The notes: a model not told the origin generated them from the sequence alone. Positions 54,696 to 64,000 are shown, counted from the stretch's first letter. The stretch is 64,000 nt of DNA from Azospirillum brasilense (GCF_001315015.1 NZ_CP012914.1:744001-808000), one strand, 5' to 3'. Translations and numbers: made by a program.

Positions 54696-56015
54696 CTATT
54701 CGGTCTCCTCACGGCAGAAGACCCCGGCCTCGGTGTCGTGGGTGAACAGCTCGGCGTAGCGGGCCCAGCCGGTCACCGCGTTCAGCGTTTCCTCGGCGTA
54801 GCTCTCGCTCATGAAGGCTTCCAGCTCGCGGGCGAACGGGGCGTAGGGAACGCGGTGGTCGGGGCGCTCCGCCAGGGCGGCGTCGATGTGCGCGGCGAGC
54901 GGCACGAAATGGACCAGATGCTCGGCGAACAAGGTCTTGCGGTCGTCCATCCCGGCCTCGGCGAACAGGTGGCCCGGTTCGGTCAGCCGGATGTCGCCCT
55001 CCGCCACCTCGGCGAATCCGAGCATCTGGAGCGTTTCGGCGATGGGGAAGAGGTCGTCGATCTCGTGCCGCAGCGCCGCCGCGAGGTGCGGCAGGTCAGC
55101 CTTGCCCTGGTAGGGCGGGGCGGCCAGCGTCTCCATCAGGCCGGCCAACCGGTTGGTTGAGACCTGCTGGAGCGGCTCGGCATAGACCGGCCGCGGACGC
55201 CCGGTCGTTCCCACCGTTGTCGTTGCCGGAGCGCTCAGCGGTTTGCGCGCGGTCATCCGGCCGTAGATGTCGTCGACCAGTTCGCGGAAGTCCGGGGCCA
55301 GCCGGTTGCGCGGGTGCGGGATCTCCACCCGGATCTCCGCCGCGACGCGGCCCGGGTTGGAGGCGAAGACCAGGATGCGGTCGCACATCAGCACCGCCTC
55401 CTCGATGTTGTGGGTGACCATCAGGATCGACCGGGTCGGCAGCTTGCGCTCCATCCACAGGTCGAGCAGGTCGGTGCGCAGCGTCTCCGCCGTCAGCACG
55501 TCGAGCGCCGAGAAGGGCTCGTCCATCAGCAGGATTTCCGGATGGACGACCAGCGCGCGGGCGAAGCCGACGCGCTGGCGCATCCCGCCGGACAGCTCCT
55601 TGGGGTAGGCGCTCTCGAAGCCCGACAGGCCGATCAGGTCGATGGCCTCCTCGGCGCGGGCCGCCGCCTCGTTCGCGGGAACGCGCAGCGCCTTCAGCCC
55701 GGCCAACACATTTTCCTCGACGGTCAGCCAGGGGAACAGAGCGAAGGACTGGAACACCATCGCCACCCCGTCGGTCGGCCCGGCCACCGGCGCGCCGCGG
55801 TGCAGGACTTGGCCCGAGGTCGGCTGGGCCAGCCCGGCGACGATGCGCAGCAGCGTGGACTTGCCCGAGCCGGAGCGGCCGAGCAGCCCGACGATCTCGC
55901 CGTCGCGCAGCGTCAGGTCCACGCCGTCGAGCACGACATACGGCGGGCCGGACGGCTTGCGGTAGGACTGCCGGACGCCGTGGAGTTCGAAGAGGGGCGA
56001 GTGCTGCGTCATCAT
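54696..56015 (-). CDS. ABC ATPase with C-terminal AAA-associated domain
   Basis: 439 aa from the first of two ATGs (56015, site GGAGG). The NBD spans ~10-255: Walker [10 protein letters not shown], signature [15 protein letters not shown], Walker [12 protein letters not shown], His in MVTHNIEEA. The remaining ~180 residues are the AAA-associated domain found with NitT/TauT-type ATPases, of unknown function. Pairs with the double permease 14 bp upstream. No binding protein is adjacent. Confidence 0.93.
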   Translation of the reverse strand: MMTQHSPLFELHGVRQSYRKPSGPPYVVLDGVDLTLRDGEIVGLLGRSGSGKSTLLRIVAGLAQPTSGQVLHRGAPVAGPTDGVAMVFQSFALFPWLTVEENVLAGLKALRVPANEAAARAEEAIDLIGLSGFESAYPKELSGGMRQRVGFARALVVHPEILLMDEPFSALDVLTAETLRTDLLDLWMERKLPTRSILMVTHNIEEAVLMCDRILVFASNPGRVAAEIRVEIPHPRNRLAPDFRELVDDIYGRMTARKPLSAPATTTVGTTGRPRPVYAEPLQQVSTNRLAGLMETLAAPPYQGKADLPHLAAALRHEIDDLFPIAETLQMLGFAEVAEGDIRLTEPGHLFAEAGMDDRKTLFAEHLVHFVPLAAHIDAALAERPDHRVPYAPFARELEAFMSESYAEETLNAVTGWARYAELFTHDTEAGVFCREETE

Positions 56016-56028
56016 GGTACGGCCTCCG

Positions 56029-57795
56029 TCAGGCAAGGCGCAGGTAGCGTTCGGCGTAGCCGTAGAGCGGACGCCAGAGCAGCCGGTTGAGCAGGGTGAC
56101 GAACAGGGACATCACGGCGATGCCGAGCACGATGCGCGGGTAGTCCCCGGCGGCGGTCGCCTGGGCGATGTAGCTGCCCAGCCCGTGCGCGGTGACCTCG
56201 GCGTCGCCCCAGCGCACCGCCTCGGCGACGATGCTGGCGTTCCACGAGCCGCCCGCCGCGGTCACCGCGCCGGTCAGGTAGTAGGGGAAGACGCCGGGCA
56301 GCATGACGTCGCGCCACCATTGCCAGCCGCGGATGCGGAAGCTGGAGGCCGCTTCCTTGAGGTCGCTGGGGAAGGCGGACGTTCCGGCGATGACGTTGAA
56401 CAGGATGTACCACTGCGTGCCCAGGATCATCAGCGGGCTGAGCCAGACGTCCGGGTTCAGGTCGAAGCGCAGGATGGTGACGACGGCGACCGGGAACAGC
56501 AGGTTGGCCGGAAAGGCCGCCAGGAACTGCGCCAGCGGCTGCACCGCCTCGGCGAGGCGCGGGCGCAACCCGATCAGCACGCCGAGCGGCACCCAGACGA
56601 GCGAGGCGATGGCGATCAGCACCACGACGCGCAGCAGGGTCGCCGCCCCGAGCAGCAGCACGGTCCCGACGTCGCCCCAGCCGGCGCTGGCGGCGATGAA
56701 CCGCAACATGGTCCAGCCCAGGGCGAGCGCCGCCGCCGCGACGACCGCGTACCACACCCGGTCGAGCCAGCGGTCGCGCGCGGGGGAGGGCGGGCCGGCG
56801 ACCCGGCGCTTCAGGGCAGGGGGCAGGGCGTCAGACAGGGCGGAGAGGGGCGTCAGGCGCAGCCACGCCACCCGGCCGAGCAGGGCCACGACCGGCGCCA
56901 GCAGCGAGCGGCAGACGCGGGTGCGCTGGAACAGCCGCAGCACCCAGGACTCGGGCGCCTCCTGCGCGCCGGTCTGCTCGACGCGGAACTTGTCGGCCCA
57001 GGCGACCAGCGGGCGGAAAAGGAGCTGGTCGTAGAGCAGGATGACCGCCAGCATCGCCAGCACCGCCCAGCCGACGGCGCCGAGGTTCTTCTGCGCGATG
57101 GCCTCGGCCAGATAGGAGCCGATGCCGGGCAGCGTGACGGTGTGGTCGCCGACGGTGATCGCCTCCGACGCGACGACGAAGAACCAGCCGCCGGACATCG
57201 ACATCATCATGTTCCAGACCAGCCCCGGCATGGCGAAGGGCGCCTCCAGCCGCCAGAAGCGCTGCCAGCCGGAGAAGCGGAAGCTGGTCGCCGCCTCGTC
57301 CAGGTCGCGCGGCACCGAGCGCAGCGACTGGTAGACGCTGAAGGTCATGTTCCAGGCCTGGCTGGTGAAGATGGCGAAGATCGCCGCGCATTCGGCGCCC
57401 AGCACGCTGCCGGGGAACAGCGACAGGAAGAAGACCACGGTGAAGGAGATGTAGCCGAGCACCGGCACCGACTGGAGCACGTCCAGAACCGGGATCAGCA
57501 CCATCCCGGCCCGGCGGCTCTTGGCCGCCAGCGTGGCGTAGGTGAAGGTGAAGAGCAGCGAGGCCGCCATCGCCGCCAGCATGCGCAGCGTCGAGCGCAG
57601 CGCGTAATCCGGCAGGTTCCAGGGGTCGAGCGAGACGGCCGGCGCGTCGAGGCTCGCCAGCGGTGCCGCCATCTGGTGACCGCCGACGGCGGCCAGGGCG
57701 AGCAGGCCGACGACCAGCGGCAGGGCCACGAGGTCCCAGCGGTTGGGCGTGGCGGCCGCCGTCTTCACGGAAACGCTTGTCTGGGTCCAGACCAT
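56029..57795 (-). CDS. Fused tandem ABC permease
   Basis: 588 aa made of two similar NitT/TauT-type permease halves (about 1-290 and 320-588). EAA loops: [20 protein letters not shown] in the first and [20 protein letters not shown] in the second. Both halves are complete, so one polypeptide probably gives both membrane halves of a transporter. Coupled to the AAA-domain ATPase. Substrate unknown; homologous systems are annotated for anions such as nitrate or sulfonate without proof. Confidence 0.93.
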   Translation of the reverse strand: MVWTQTSVSVKTAAATPNRWDLVALPLVVGLLALAAVGGHQMAAPLASLDAPAVSLDPWNLPDYALRSTLRMLAAMAASLLFTFTYATLAAKSRRAGMVLIPVLDVLQSVPVLGYISFTVVFFLSLFPGSVLGAECAAIFAIFTSQAWNMTFSVYQSLRSVPRDLDEAATSFRFSGWQRFWRLEAPFAMPGLVWNMMMSMSGGWFFVVASEAITVGDHTVTLPGIGSYLAEAIAQKNLGAVGWAVLAMLAVILLYDQLLFRPLVAWADKFRVEQTGAQEAPESWVLRLFQRTRVCRSLLAPVVALLGRVAWLRLTPLSALSDALPPALKRRVAGPPSPARDRWLDRVWYAVVAAAALALGWTMLRFIAASAGWGDVGTVLLLGAATLLRVVVLIAIASLVWVPLGVLIGLRPRLAEAVQPLAQFLAAFPANLLFPVAVVTILRFDLNPDVWLSPLMILGTQWYILFNVIAGTSAFPSDLKEAASSFRIRGWQWWRDVMLPGVFPYYLTGAVTAAGGSWNASIVAEAVRWGDAEVTAHGLGSYIAQATAAGDYPRIVLGIAVMSLFVTLLNRLLWRPLYGYAERYLRLA

Positions 57796-58404
57796 GGCCC
57801 CTCCATCCTGCGGCCGGATCGGAGTCCGGTCGCGTTGGGCATGCGCAATCGGCGTGTGCAGGCACCCGGCGCCGTGCGGCGTCGGGTGGGCGTCAAAGGG
57901 GGAGGATGGCGGTCAGCCCGGCGCTGGCGGTGGCAAGGGCGCGCGGAACGGCATCGGAATGGTGATGGAAGACGTCACCATGGTTCACCTGTGCGGCTGT
58001 CGGCATCACGGCCGGCCGTGGCGAACCTGTGAAGAGGTCAGCCCAGGATCGGCAGAGAACCGAAACGGTGTCGGGATCGACGACTGTGGCTGTCCATCTC
58101 TTGCTTTCTTGGCGCGGGACCGGACCACATGTCCGGACGCCCGCCAATCACGCGGTGACGTTGTCGCTGATCTATTCCTGGAATTGGAGCCGGTCAAGAG
58201 CGAGGCGACGTTGCTTGGCGATCATTGCAGAGGTTTCATGTTTGCCGTCCCGCAATGCCGGCGGGAGAGGGGCGCAGCCCCTTGCAGGCGTGTCAAAGTG
58301 TCGCAGAAGCCCGCAACCGGCCAGCGATCCGAGAACCTTTCGCAACAAGGCGTTATGGTTCAAATAACCACAATCCATTTGTGACTTAACGATCTCGGGA
58401 CCCT
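57796..58404. other. 609-bp divergent gap between transporter and ferritin-like gene
   Basis: Holds a GC-rich hairpin near 57868-57895 (CACCC-GACGCCG / GGCGCCGGGTG on the minus strand) in the transporter leader. A short inverted repeat GGTTcaaatAACC lies about 50 bp before the ferritin-like start. No coding region is supported. Confidence 0.55.
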
Positions 58405-58875
58405 ATGGCCAACATTCACGACCCCGCCCTGTTCCTCGCCCACGCCTGCGCGCTGGAGGAGGACGCCGCCAACCGTTTCGCTGACCTGTCGGAGGCCATG
58501 AAGACCTACGGCAACGCGGACGTCGCGGCCTTCTTCGCCAAGATGGCCGAGTTCTCGCGCCTGCATCTGGCGGACGCCCGCAAGCGCTCCGCCTTCCGCG
58601 ATGTGCCGGTGCTCGCCCCGGAGGACTTCCAGTGGCCGGACGACGAGAGCCCGGAAGCGGCCTCCATGGAAGGCTCGCACTATCTGATGACGGTGGAGTA
58701 CGCGCTGGAGCTGGCGCTCGACAGCGAAAAGCGCGGGCACGCCTTCTACGCCGACGTGGCGGCCTCCACCACGGACCCGGAGGTCCGCATGATGGCCGAG
58801 GAGTTCGCCTCCGAAGAGGCGGAGCATGTGGCGGAACTGGAGCGCTGGATCGAGCGCTTCCCCAAGAAGGGGTAA
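58405..58875 (+). CDS. Ferritin-like/rubrerythrin-type protein
   Basis: 156 aa four-helix bundle with di-iron ligands: helix one CALEEDAANRF, helix two KMAEFSRLHLAD (Glu and His), helix three TVEYALELALDSEK, helix four EFASEEAEHVAELERW (Glu-x-x-His). There is no C-terminal rubredoxin domain, so it is a truncated rubrerythrin-like protein, probably for peroxide or iron handling. Single gene with a divergent transporter upstream. Confidence 0.88.
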   Translation: MANIHDPALFLAHACALEEDAANRFADLSEAMKTYGNADVAAFFAKMAEFSRLHLADARKRSAFRDVPVLAPEDFQWPDDESPEAASMEGSHYLMTVEYALELALDSEKRGHAFYADVAASTTDPEVRMMAEEFASEEAEHVAELERWIERFPKKG

Positions 58876-58933
58876 AGGCCGTTTCCCGCGGTTTCCACCC
58901 TTGCGGGAACCGCGGGAAGGGCGAACGAGCGCC

Positions 58934-59146
58934 TTACTTGGACAGGTCGGCGTAGTCGTACTCGTACTTCTTGTCCGCCGGCTTGAAGGTCTTGAAGGCG
59001 GCGATGACGTCGTCCACCGACACGCCCGCCGGCACGTTGAGAATCTCGTACACGACCGAGCTGCCACTGGTCGGGCCAACGTCGGCGTTGCGGTGAGCCT
59101 GGGAAATCAGGCCCTCGCCGGCCTTCTTGATCATGATCGAAGCCAT
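58934..59146 (-). CDS. Small protein, unknown
   Basis: 70 aa from the ATG at 59146. Starts MASIMIKKAGEGLISQAHRN and ends in a charged stretch (KPADKKYEYDYADLSK). A short strand-helix pattern is seen (SSVVYEILNVPAGVSVDDVI). Family not recognised. It faces the ferritin-like gene, 58 bp from its stop, and stands alone. Confidence 0.65.
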   Translation of the reverse strand: MASIMIKKAGEGLISQAHRNADVGPTSGSSVVYEILNVPAGVSVDDVIAAFKTFKPADKKYEYDYADLSK

Positions 59147-59239
59147 ATCCGTTCCGTCTCCTGTTACACGTCGCCCGACGCAGCAATATCCATAACTCGA
59201 ATAAGGGTATGGGGCCAATGGATAAATTGCTGCGCTGCG

Positions 59240-60499
59240 TCAGCGGCGGGTGATCCAGAGCGCGGTCACGTCGTCGTTCAAGCGTTCGCCATGGATCGCG
59301 GCGTGGTGGGCCATCAGGGCGGGCAGGGGGCGCTCGGGAGCCTCCGCCGCCGCCCGCTCGGCCAGACGGAGCAGGCCGTCCTCGCCCAGCATGGCGCCCT
59401 CGGCGTTCCTGGCTTCGCTCAGCCCGTCGGAACAGAGGAACAGGCCGTCGCCGCGCCGCAGCGGAACGCGTCGGTTCGTGTAGGCCGAGTCCGGGAAGGC
59501 GCCGAGGAGCGGGCCGGACGCGTCCAGCGGCTGGACACCGAAGTTGGTCATCAGGAGGGGGCTGGGCGACGCGGCGGCGGCGTAGAGCAGCGTGTCGTCG
59601 GCGCGGTCGATCACCCCGTAGAAAGCGGTGGCGAACTGGCCCAGCGGCAGGATCTCGCACAGCCGCCCGTTCAGTTGGCGCAGCAGGCGGGCGGGATCGC
59701 GCAACTCCTCCGGCGGGGTACGGGTCAGCAGCGTGTGCAGGCGGAAGGCGTTGATCGCCGCAGCGATGCCGTGGCCCGACAGGTCGGCGGCGAAGACCCC
59801 GACGCGGCTCCCGTCGAATGCGAAGGCCGTCCAGAAATCGCCGCCGATCTCGTCCGACGCGCGAAAGACCGAATCCACCGTCAGCCCGCTCCGCTCGGCG
59901 AGGGCGGCCAGCTCCACCGGCTCCGGCACCAGCGCGAGCTGCATGGCGCGGGCCTGCCGCAGGTCGCGCTCCACCCGCTCGTGGAAGGCGCGCAGCTCCT
60001 GCACCATCGACCGGCGCTCCAGGTGGTAGCGCACGCGGGCGATGCATTCGCCGGGGTTGATCGGCTTGGCGATCAGGTCGGTCGCCCCGGCGTTGAAGCA
60101 CACCGTCCTCATCTGGTCGGAGTGCAGCGCGCTCTGCATGAGGATCGGCAGGTCGCACCAGCGCGGGTCGCCGCGCAGGCTGCGGCACACGCCGATGCCG
60201 TCCATCCGCGGCATGGCCGCGTCGAGCAGCAGCAGGTCGGGGGCGAAGCTCTCCAGCCGCTCCATCACCTCCTCCGCCGAGGCGGCGAAGGCGACCTGGG
60301 TGATGCCGGCCCATTGCAGGAAGCGGGTCAGCGTCCGCCGGTTGAAGGCGCTGTCGTCGGCGATCAGCACCCGGCAGCCGCCGAGCGGGATGCCCAATTC
60401 CATCCCGTAGACCGACGCGCCGGCGCCGGAACGGGCGCGGCGCGGCGGAGCGGCGTCGTCCGTGCCGGGCGGCAGCGTCATGGCGCGGGCGTGCCCCAT
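59240..60499 (-). CDS. Receiver-PP2C (RsbU-type) phosphatase
   Basis: 419 aa. Receiver at about 40-165 (VLIADDSAFNRR, LLLLDAAMPRMDGIGV, Lys in LIAKPINPGE), short coil, then a SpoIIE-like PP2C domain (GGDFWTAF, DLSGHGIAAA, FLCSDGLSEARN). Such proteins dephosphorylate a STAS anti-sigma-factor antagonist when their receiver is phosphorylated. The STAS gene 20 bp upstream fits that role. An alternative ATG at 60481 is possible. Confidence 0.93.
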   Translation of the reverse strand: MGHARAMTLPPGTDDAAPPRRARSGAGASVYGMELGIPLGGCRVLIADDSAFNRRTLTRFLQWAGITQVAFAASAEEVMERLESFAPDLLLLDAAMPRMDGIGVCRSLRGDPRWCDLPILMQSALHSDQMRTVCFNAGATDLIAKPINPGECIARVRYHLERRSMVQELRAFHERVERDLRQARAMQLALVPEPVELAALAERSGLTVDSVFRASDEIGGDFWTAFAFDGSRVGVFAADLSGHGIAAAINAFRLHTLLTRTPPEELRDPARLLRQLNGRLCEILPLGQFATAFYGVIDRADDTLLYAAAASPSPLLMTNFGVQPLDASGPLLGAFPDSAYTNRRVPLRRGDGLFLCSDGLSEARNAEGAMLGEDGLLRLAERAAAEAPERPLPALMAHHAAIHGERLNDDVTALWITRR

Positions 60500-60518
60500 C
60501 GCGTCCGTTCCCGCCGCG

Positions 60519-60836
60519 TCAGTCGGCGATGTTGAACATGGTGTGGAACTTGGCGATCGTGATCAGGCGCCGCACCTCGTCGCGGGCGCCGCGGATCGCG
60601 AAGTCCAGATTGCGCCGCTGCGCGGTGTCGCGGGCGATGATGAACATGCCAAGGCCGGAGGAGTCGACGAAGTCGAGCCGCGACAGGTCGAAGACCACCC
60701 GGTGCCCCGCCGGTCGCTCGAAGGTGGCGATGACGTCACGGAAGGTGTCGTGGTCGGCAAAAGTCATGCGCCCGCTCAGCACGATCTCGGTGCTGGCCGG
60801 GGCCTCGCGGACGGAGAAATCCATGGCGGCGCTCAT
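60519..60836 (-). CDS. STAS-domain anti-sigma-factor antagonist
   Basis: 105 aa from the ATG at 60836; a second ATG (60824) is 12 bp inside. STAS fold with the regulatory Ser in FVDSSGLGMFIIARD. Unphosphorylated, it would bind and sequester an anti-sigma kinase. Directly precedes the PP2C phosphatase. The expected anti-sigma kinase of RsbW type and its sigma factor are not in the window. Confidence 0.92.
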   Translation of the reverse strand: MSAAMDFSVREAPASTEIVLSGRMTFADHDTFRDVIATFERPAGHRVVFDLSRLDFVDSSGLGMFIIARDTAQRRNLDFAIRGARDEVRRLITIAKFHTMFNIAD

Positions 60837-60997
60837 CTGTGGTTCACCCGTGGCCGAAGAGAGGCGCAATCCCCCGCCGGTCGGCCCAGTGGGTCTGGGT
60901 CCGGCGGGGACGCGGGCGCATTCTAGGTCGCCGGGAATTGCACTTTGATGACGCTGCCGTGTCGGCACCGGGTCATCCGTCGGGAATGGGCCGACTT

Positions 60998-61984
60998 TTA
61001 TTGCAGCGCGGCCTCTTCCACCCGTGGATGCGACAGACGTTCGGCGATTCCGCCGGCCAGCCATGCCGAATAGGCATCGCGCCCCTCCGGCCCGAGCATG
61101 CCGTTGCGGCAGAAGGCGGACGCCTTGGCCGGCTTGGGAAGCGCCGAGTCGGGGAATCGCCAGAGCGGCAGGTCGGCCTGCCCGCTCAGCCGGTCGAGCG
61201 CTGCCGGGCGGTAGCCGTTGCCCGCGCCGTACAGCCTTTCCTCCACCGCCGCCGGGCGGGGCGGAAGCAGCAGGGCGATCCCGACGCCGGCGGCGCGCGC
61301 CTGATCGGCGAAGCGGCGCACCCGCTCGAAGGCGGGCGAGTCGTCGTTCATGCGGACGGCGTCGTCGCGGGTCTCCACCCAACGGTCGGCGGCGGTGGCG
61401 GTCCAGCCCTGCGGGCCGACGGAGTGGCACGGCTTGGCGTATTGCAGGGCGCTCTGGTCGGGCAGGTAGGAGCGGCCGAGCATCGCCACCTCGGTCAGGT
61501 GCGCGCCGTAGCGGCGCAGTCCGGCGAAGTCGCCGCGCTCGGCGAACAGCAGGTCCACGTCCAGAAGGACCAGCGCCGGCTTCAGCTTCAGCACGTCGCC
61601 CAGCAGCGGTTCGAAGTCCTCGATCCGAGCGTGGTCGTGAACGATGCGCAGGAAATGCAGGCTTTCCACCCCGTGCTTCGCCGCCAGCGCGGCCATGCCG
61701 GGTTCGTCCAGGGTGGCGTGGCGCAGCGCCGAGTCGCCGAGCGCCACCACCACGACGGGGGACAGGTCCCGCGCTGCCCGCTCCGCCGTCGCGGCGATGC
61801 GGTTGCTGTTGTACCAGGCGAAGGGCCGGTCGTGGAGGCTGTAGCCGGTCCAGAAGGCCCCCGCCGTCCCGGCCGCGAACAGGGCGGGGATCACCGCCAG
61901 AAGGGTGATCCACAACCGCCGCGGCTTCGCTTGCGGTCCGGTCCGGTCCTTCCGGTGCTTTTGCGGTTCAACAGGCCCGGTCAT
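60998..61984 (-). CDS. Membrane-anchored SGNH-like protein
   Basis: 328 aa from the ATG at 61984. A basic N-terminus is followed by one span (TLLAVIPALFAAGTAGAFW), then a periplasmic domain with VVALGDSALRHATL. The GDS motif is like those of AlgX/AlgJ-type or DltD-type SGNH proteins, but the later Asp-x-x-His pair is not obvious. Possibly an acyl or polysaccharide modifying factor. No other such gene nearby. Confidence 0.65.
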   Translation of the reverse strand: MTGPVEPQKHRKDRTGPQAKPRRLWITLLAVIPALFAAGTAGAFWTGYSLHDRPFAWYNSNRIAATAERAARDLSPVVVVALGDSALRHATLDEPGMAALAAKHGVESLHFLRIVHDHARIEDFEPLLGDVLKLKPALVLLDVDLLFAERGDFAGLRRYGAHLTEVAMLGRSYLPDQSALQYAKPCHSVGPQGWTATAADRWVETRDDAVRMNDDSPAFERVRRFADQARAAGVGIALLLPPRPAAVEERLYGAGNGYRPAALDRLSGQADLPLWRFPDSALPKPAKASAFCRNGMLGPEGRDAYSAWLAGGIAERLSHPRVEEAALQ

Positions 61985-62186
61985 GGTTCCTCTGCTCCTT
62001 CCAGCGGTGCGCCCGGCGATGCGCGGTGTCCTGTGGTTCCAACACTCCGGGAGGGAGCAGGGTCCCGTGTGCGGCCATGTTTTCCTATGACGAAGGGGGC
62101 ATCCGCCCGGATCGTGCCGGAGTAGCCGGATACGGGCGCTTTCGTGTAGTCTTGCGCGAAAGGCGAGGCACGCATCGAGGCACAGG

Positions 62187-62603
62187 ATGAGCACCGAAAT
62201 CCGCACCTTCACGATCCCCGACGCGAGCGCGGACGAGGCCCAGGGGCACCTCTCCTCCTTTCTGCGCACGGTCGAGGTGCAGCGCATCGACACCGCCTAC
62301 GCCGACGGCGGCTGGCGTGTTCTCGTCCTTTACAAGGACCTGAAGCGCAAGGAGGAATCCCTCCAGATCGAAGCCGCGATCAACGCCGCCCTCAACGGTT
62401 GGCGGGACCGCACGGCGGCCCGTGAAGGGCTGTCGCGCGACGCCGTCCTGTCGGACGAACTGGTGCCGGAAATCGCCCGGTTTGCCCCTACGACGGAGCG
62501 TGAACTGTCCATCATCGTCGGCGCCCGCGACCTCGGCGTTGGTCACTTCGGCGGGGAGATCGTGCAGGTCGTCCGCGCGACCTTGGATGAACTGATCGAC
62601 TGA
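62187..62603 (+). CDS. HRDC-domain protein
   Basis: 138 aa. N-terminal ~60 residues are a strand-rich unit (IRTFTIPD, WRVLVLYKD). The second half (about 65-138, REGLSRDAVLSDELVPEIAR, then FAPTTERELSII) is an HRDC domain, a nucleic-acid-binding unit normally at the end of RecQ or RNase D. Here it stands alone. Possible helper of a helicase. Confidence 0.85.
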   Translation: MSTEIRTFTIPDASADEAQGHLSSFLRTVEVQRIDTAYADGGWRVLVLYKDLKRKEESLQIEAAINAALNGWRDRTAAREGLSRDAVLSDELVPEIARFAPTTERELSIIVGARDLGVGHFGGEIVQVVRATLDELID

Positions 62604-62611
62604 CGCAGCCA

Positions 62612-62625
62612 CCATTCCGGAATGG
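62612..62625. repeat. 14-bp perfect palindrome CCATTCCGGAATGG
   Basis: Lies 9 bp after the HRDC gene stop. May be a protein site or part of a weak bidirectional terminator. Confidence 0.35.
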
Positions 62626-62750
62626 CGTAGGCCGAAGGGCCGGTCGACCATGTCCATTGTGCCGAAAGAGAAGCCGAACCCGCCGTAAGCCAGATTCCAG
62701 ACCCCTTCACGCTGTGCCAGCATACCTTTGTGGTTTTGCGGCAATGCAAC

Positions 62751-63182
62751 ATGGCGGAGGCCATGGACGGGACATCCGGATCAAGAGGCGACGTGCCCGA
62801 TTACCGTGCCATGGCGCGGGAACTGGAAGCCTTCAGCCGTCAGGCGGCGGAGCGCGCGGCGGCCACCGGCGACGGCAGCATGGACGCTCTGGCGCAGCGG
62901 CTGGAGCGCCACGCCGAGCAGATCCGGCATGATCTGGCCGAAGCTCCGACGCGGCGTTTCGGCTGGCGCCTAGGCCTTCTCCACCTTCAGCAGAGTGCCC
63001 TCGGCGCCGACGATGCGGACACGGGTTCCGGCGGGGAGGTCGGGCCCCTCGACGGTCCAAAGCCCGTCGCCGATCTGCGCCCGGCCCCGCCCGTTGACGA
63101 TGGGGCCGTCCAGCGTGTGCAGCGTCCCGATGTATTGCGCCGTCCGGCGGTTCAGATGCGGCGTGTGCGTCGTATGCGCTGA
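62751..63182 (+). CDS. Possible small helical protein (3' part antisense to nfeD)
   Basis: Up to 143 aa. The first ~73 codons look coding, with high third-base GC and a charged helix (ARELEAFSRQAAERAAATGD). After about 62970 the frame runs antisense through the NfeD gene and looks like a shadow. The true gene, if any, may be short, and a frame error near 62970 would stop it at once. Low confidence. Confidence 0.3.
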   Translation: MAEAMDGTSGSRGDVPDYRAMARELEAFSRQAAERAAATGDGSMDALAQRLERHAEQIRHDLAEAPTRRFGWRLGLLHLQQSALGADDADTGSGGEVGPLDGPKPVADLRPAPPVDDGAVQRVQRPDVLRRPAVQMRRVRRMR

Positions 63183-63398
63183 CCTGCGGGACAGGAAGCG
63201 GGTTCCCACCAGCGCGGCGATGGCGAGCAGGGCGAACAGCAGCCCCTGATGCTCCCACGGCAGGGACGGCCAGACCAGAAGCACGAAGCCGACCAGCGCG
63301 GCAGCGCCACCCAGCCAGAGGAAGGCCGCTCCCGGCGCCACCGTTTCCAGCGCGCCCAGCAGCACGGCCAGAACCCACCAGTGCCAGAATTCGATCAT
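62970..63398 (-). CDS. NfeD family protein
   Basis: 142 aa from the ATG at 63398. Three hydrophobic spans (MIEFWHWWVLAVLLGALETV onward), then a C-terminal OB-fold (about 85-142, GRAQIGDGLWTVEGPDLPAG, ending VRIVGAEGTLLKVEK). NfeD proteins act with SPFH/stomatin proteins in membrane quality control. The SPFH gene 31 bp upstream confirms the pairing. Confidence 0.93.
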   Translation of the reverse strand: MIEFWHWWVLAVLLGALETVAPGAAFLWLGGAAALVGFVLLVWPSLPWEHQGLLFALLAIAALVGTRFLSRRSAHTTHTPHLNRRTAQYIGTLHTLDGPIVNGRGRAQIGDGLWTVEGPDLPAGTRVRIVGAEGTLLKVEKA

Positions 63399-63429
63399 CG
63401 CGGGTCCGCCTTTGGGGTTTCGCCCAATC

Positions 63430-64000
63430 TTACGACTCCGGCGGCACCGGCGCATCGCGCCTGTTCGGCTCGTCAGGCTTCCGTTCATCGCGATTCCAGG
63501 GACTGCGCGGTGCCGGCGGCGGGGCGGCGGCCGTTCCGGAAGATGCCGGTTGGTTCGAGGGGCGGTTCGGGAAGGCTTCGCGGGCGATTTCCGCGATGCC
63601 GCCGATGGCACCGATCACGTTGGCGGCTTCCAACGGCATGAACAGCACCTTCTGGTTCGGGGCGGCGGCCACCGCGGTCAGGGCATCCACATAGCGTTGG
63701 GCGACGAAGTAGTTGATGGCCTGGACGTTGCCCCCGGCGATGGCGTCGGAGACCAGCCGGGTGGCCTCGGCTTCGGCCTGGGCGGCGCGTTCGCGGGCCT
63801 CGGCGTCGCGGAAGGCGGCCTCGCGCCGGCCCTCGGCCTGGAGGATGGCGGCCTGCTTGGCGCCCTCCGCCCGCAGGATGGCCGCTTGGCGCTGGCCCTC
63901 CGCTTCCAGGATGGAGGCGCGGCGGTCGCGCTCCGCCTTCATCTGGCGTGCCATGCTGTCCACGAGGTCGCGCGGCGGCTGGATGTCGCGGATCTCGATG
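63430..64000 (-). CDS. SPFH/stomatin-like protein (3' part)
   Basis: The window holds only the C-terminal ~190 codons; the start lies outside. Seen: [20 protein letters not shown], a long Ala/Glu/Arg coiled coil ([20 protein letters not shown]), then [19 protein letters not shown] and [13 protein letters not shown]. This matches stomatin/band-7 proteins of the paraslipin-like branch, which form membrane scaffolds with NfeD. The tail is Pro-rich. Confidence 0.93.
   Translation of the reverse strand, partial: IEIRDIQPPRDLVDSMARQMKAERDRRASILEAEGQRQAAILRAEGAKQAAILQAEGRREAAFRDAEARERAAQAEAEATRLVSDAIAGGNVQAINYFVAQRYVDALTAVAAAPNQKVLFMPLEAANVIGAIGGIAEIAREAFPNRPSNQPASSGTAAAPPPAPRSPWNRDERKPDEPNRRDAPVPPES

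Noticed and set aside
57893..58384. Several short frames in the gap before the ferritin-like gene
   Set aside because: Overlap each other on both strands without a ribosome site or conserved pattern.
60936..60951. Weak relative of the locus element (ATTGCACTTTGA)
   Set aside because: Differs at the last base and inner positions and lies outside the locus; not counted among the eight copies, only noted.

Overview
The window is 64 kb of dense, GC-rich chromosomal DNA. GC is high throughout except for an AT-rich island near 7.82-8.06 kb. Gene content (quinoprotein alcohol oxidation, GluQ-RS, the PrkA/YeaH/SpoVR trio, Coq7, a class III cyclase of rhizobial type, RsbU/STAS partner switching, NahK/ErcS-type hybrid kinases) points to an alphaproteobacterium. 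The style suggests Rhodospirillales, most probably Azospirillum or a close relative. This assignment is inferred from gene families and composition, not from a database search.

Layout. 0-7.6 kb: 5' part of carB on the minus strand with a hairpin-bearing leader, a Cys-rich PAS protein, a small membrane protein, an MgtC/SapB protein, a DinB protein, and an operon of a PAS_5-like protein with an FtsK translocase that lacks membrane segments. 7.6-10.5 kb: an AT-rich control region followed by two tandem paralogues of no family I recognise. 10.5-14.8 kb: housekeeping genes (msrA, a tail-anchored protein with a sigma-70 region 1.1-like domain, a SpoU rRNA methyltransferase, an SDR oxidoreductase, a DedA/YqaA protein).

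14.8-36.9 kb is the core of the window: a large periplasmic quinoprotein (PQQ) alcohol-oxidation locus. It holds an aldehyde dehydrogenase (exaC) with its DUF779 neighbour, a FIST sensor overlapping a NahK/ErcS-type hybrid kinase, an ABC exporter-like pair with a beta-propeller and a substrate-binding protein, cytochrome c-550 PedF with a MoxJ-like binding protein, a SoxYZ-like carrier with a quinoprotein-relay metallohydrolase, the PQQ alcohol dehydrogenase itself, a NarL-type response regulator, a TauT/NitT-type ABC transporter, and the Cys/Trp-motif rhodanese-like protein. The dehydrogenase has the extra aspartate typical of lanthanide-dependent enzymes. Two class I cytochrome c genes bracket the locus. 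Eight copies of a 12-bp element (consensus ATTSGACTWTNG, sometimes ATGCAACTTTGG) lie upstream of nearly every transcription unit in it. I read this as the binding site of the locus regulator.

36.9-44.3 kb: cupin, tRNA-Leu(CAA), dsbB-coq7, a 50-aa DUF1289 protein, an HNH nuclease, a 55-aa protein, gluQ, a second hybrid kinase, a NUDIX hydrolase and a single-domain response regulator. 44.3-50.1 kb: an 800-bp leader and the PrkA-YeaH-SpoVR stress operon. 50.2-57.8 kb: adenylate cyclase, a LOG/SLOG protein, hrpB, and an ABC transporter with a double permease. 58.4-64 kb: a ferritin-like protein, a 70-aa protein, a PP2C phosphatase/STAS pair, a secreted-type SGNH-like protein, an HRDC protein, NfeD, and a partial SPFH/stomatin gene running off the end.

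A family of GC-rich inverted repeats (four copies, three of them between genes read in the same direction or within operons) and several leader hairpins complete the picture. No CRISPR array, insertion sequence, prophage or transposase was seen.
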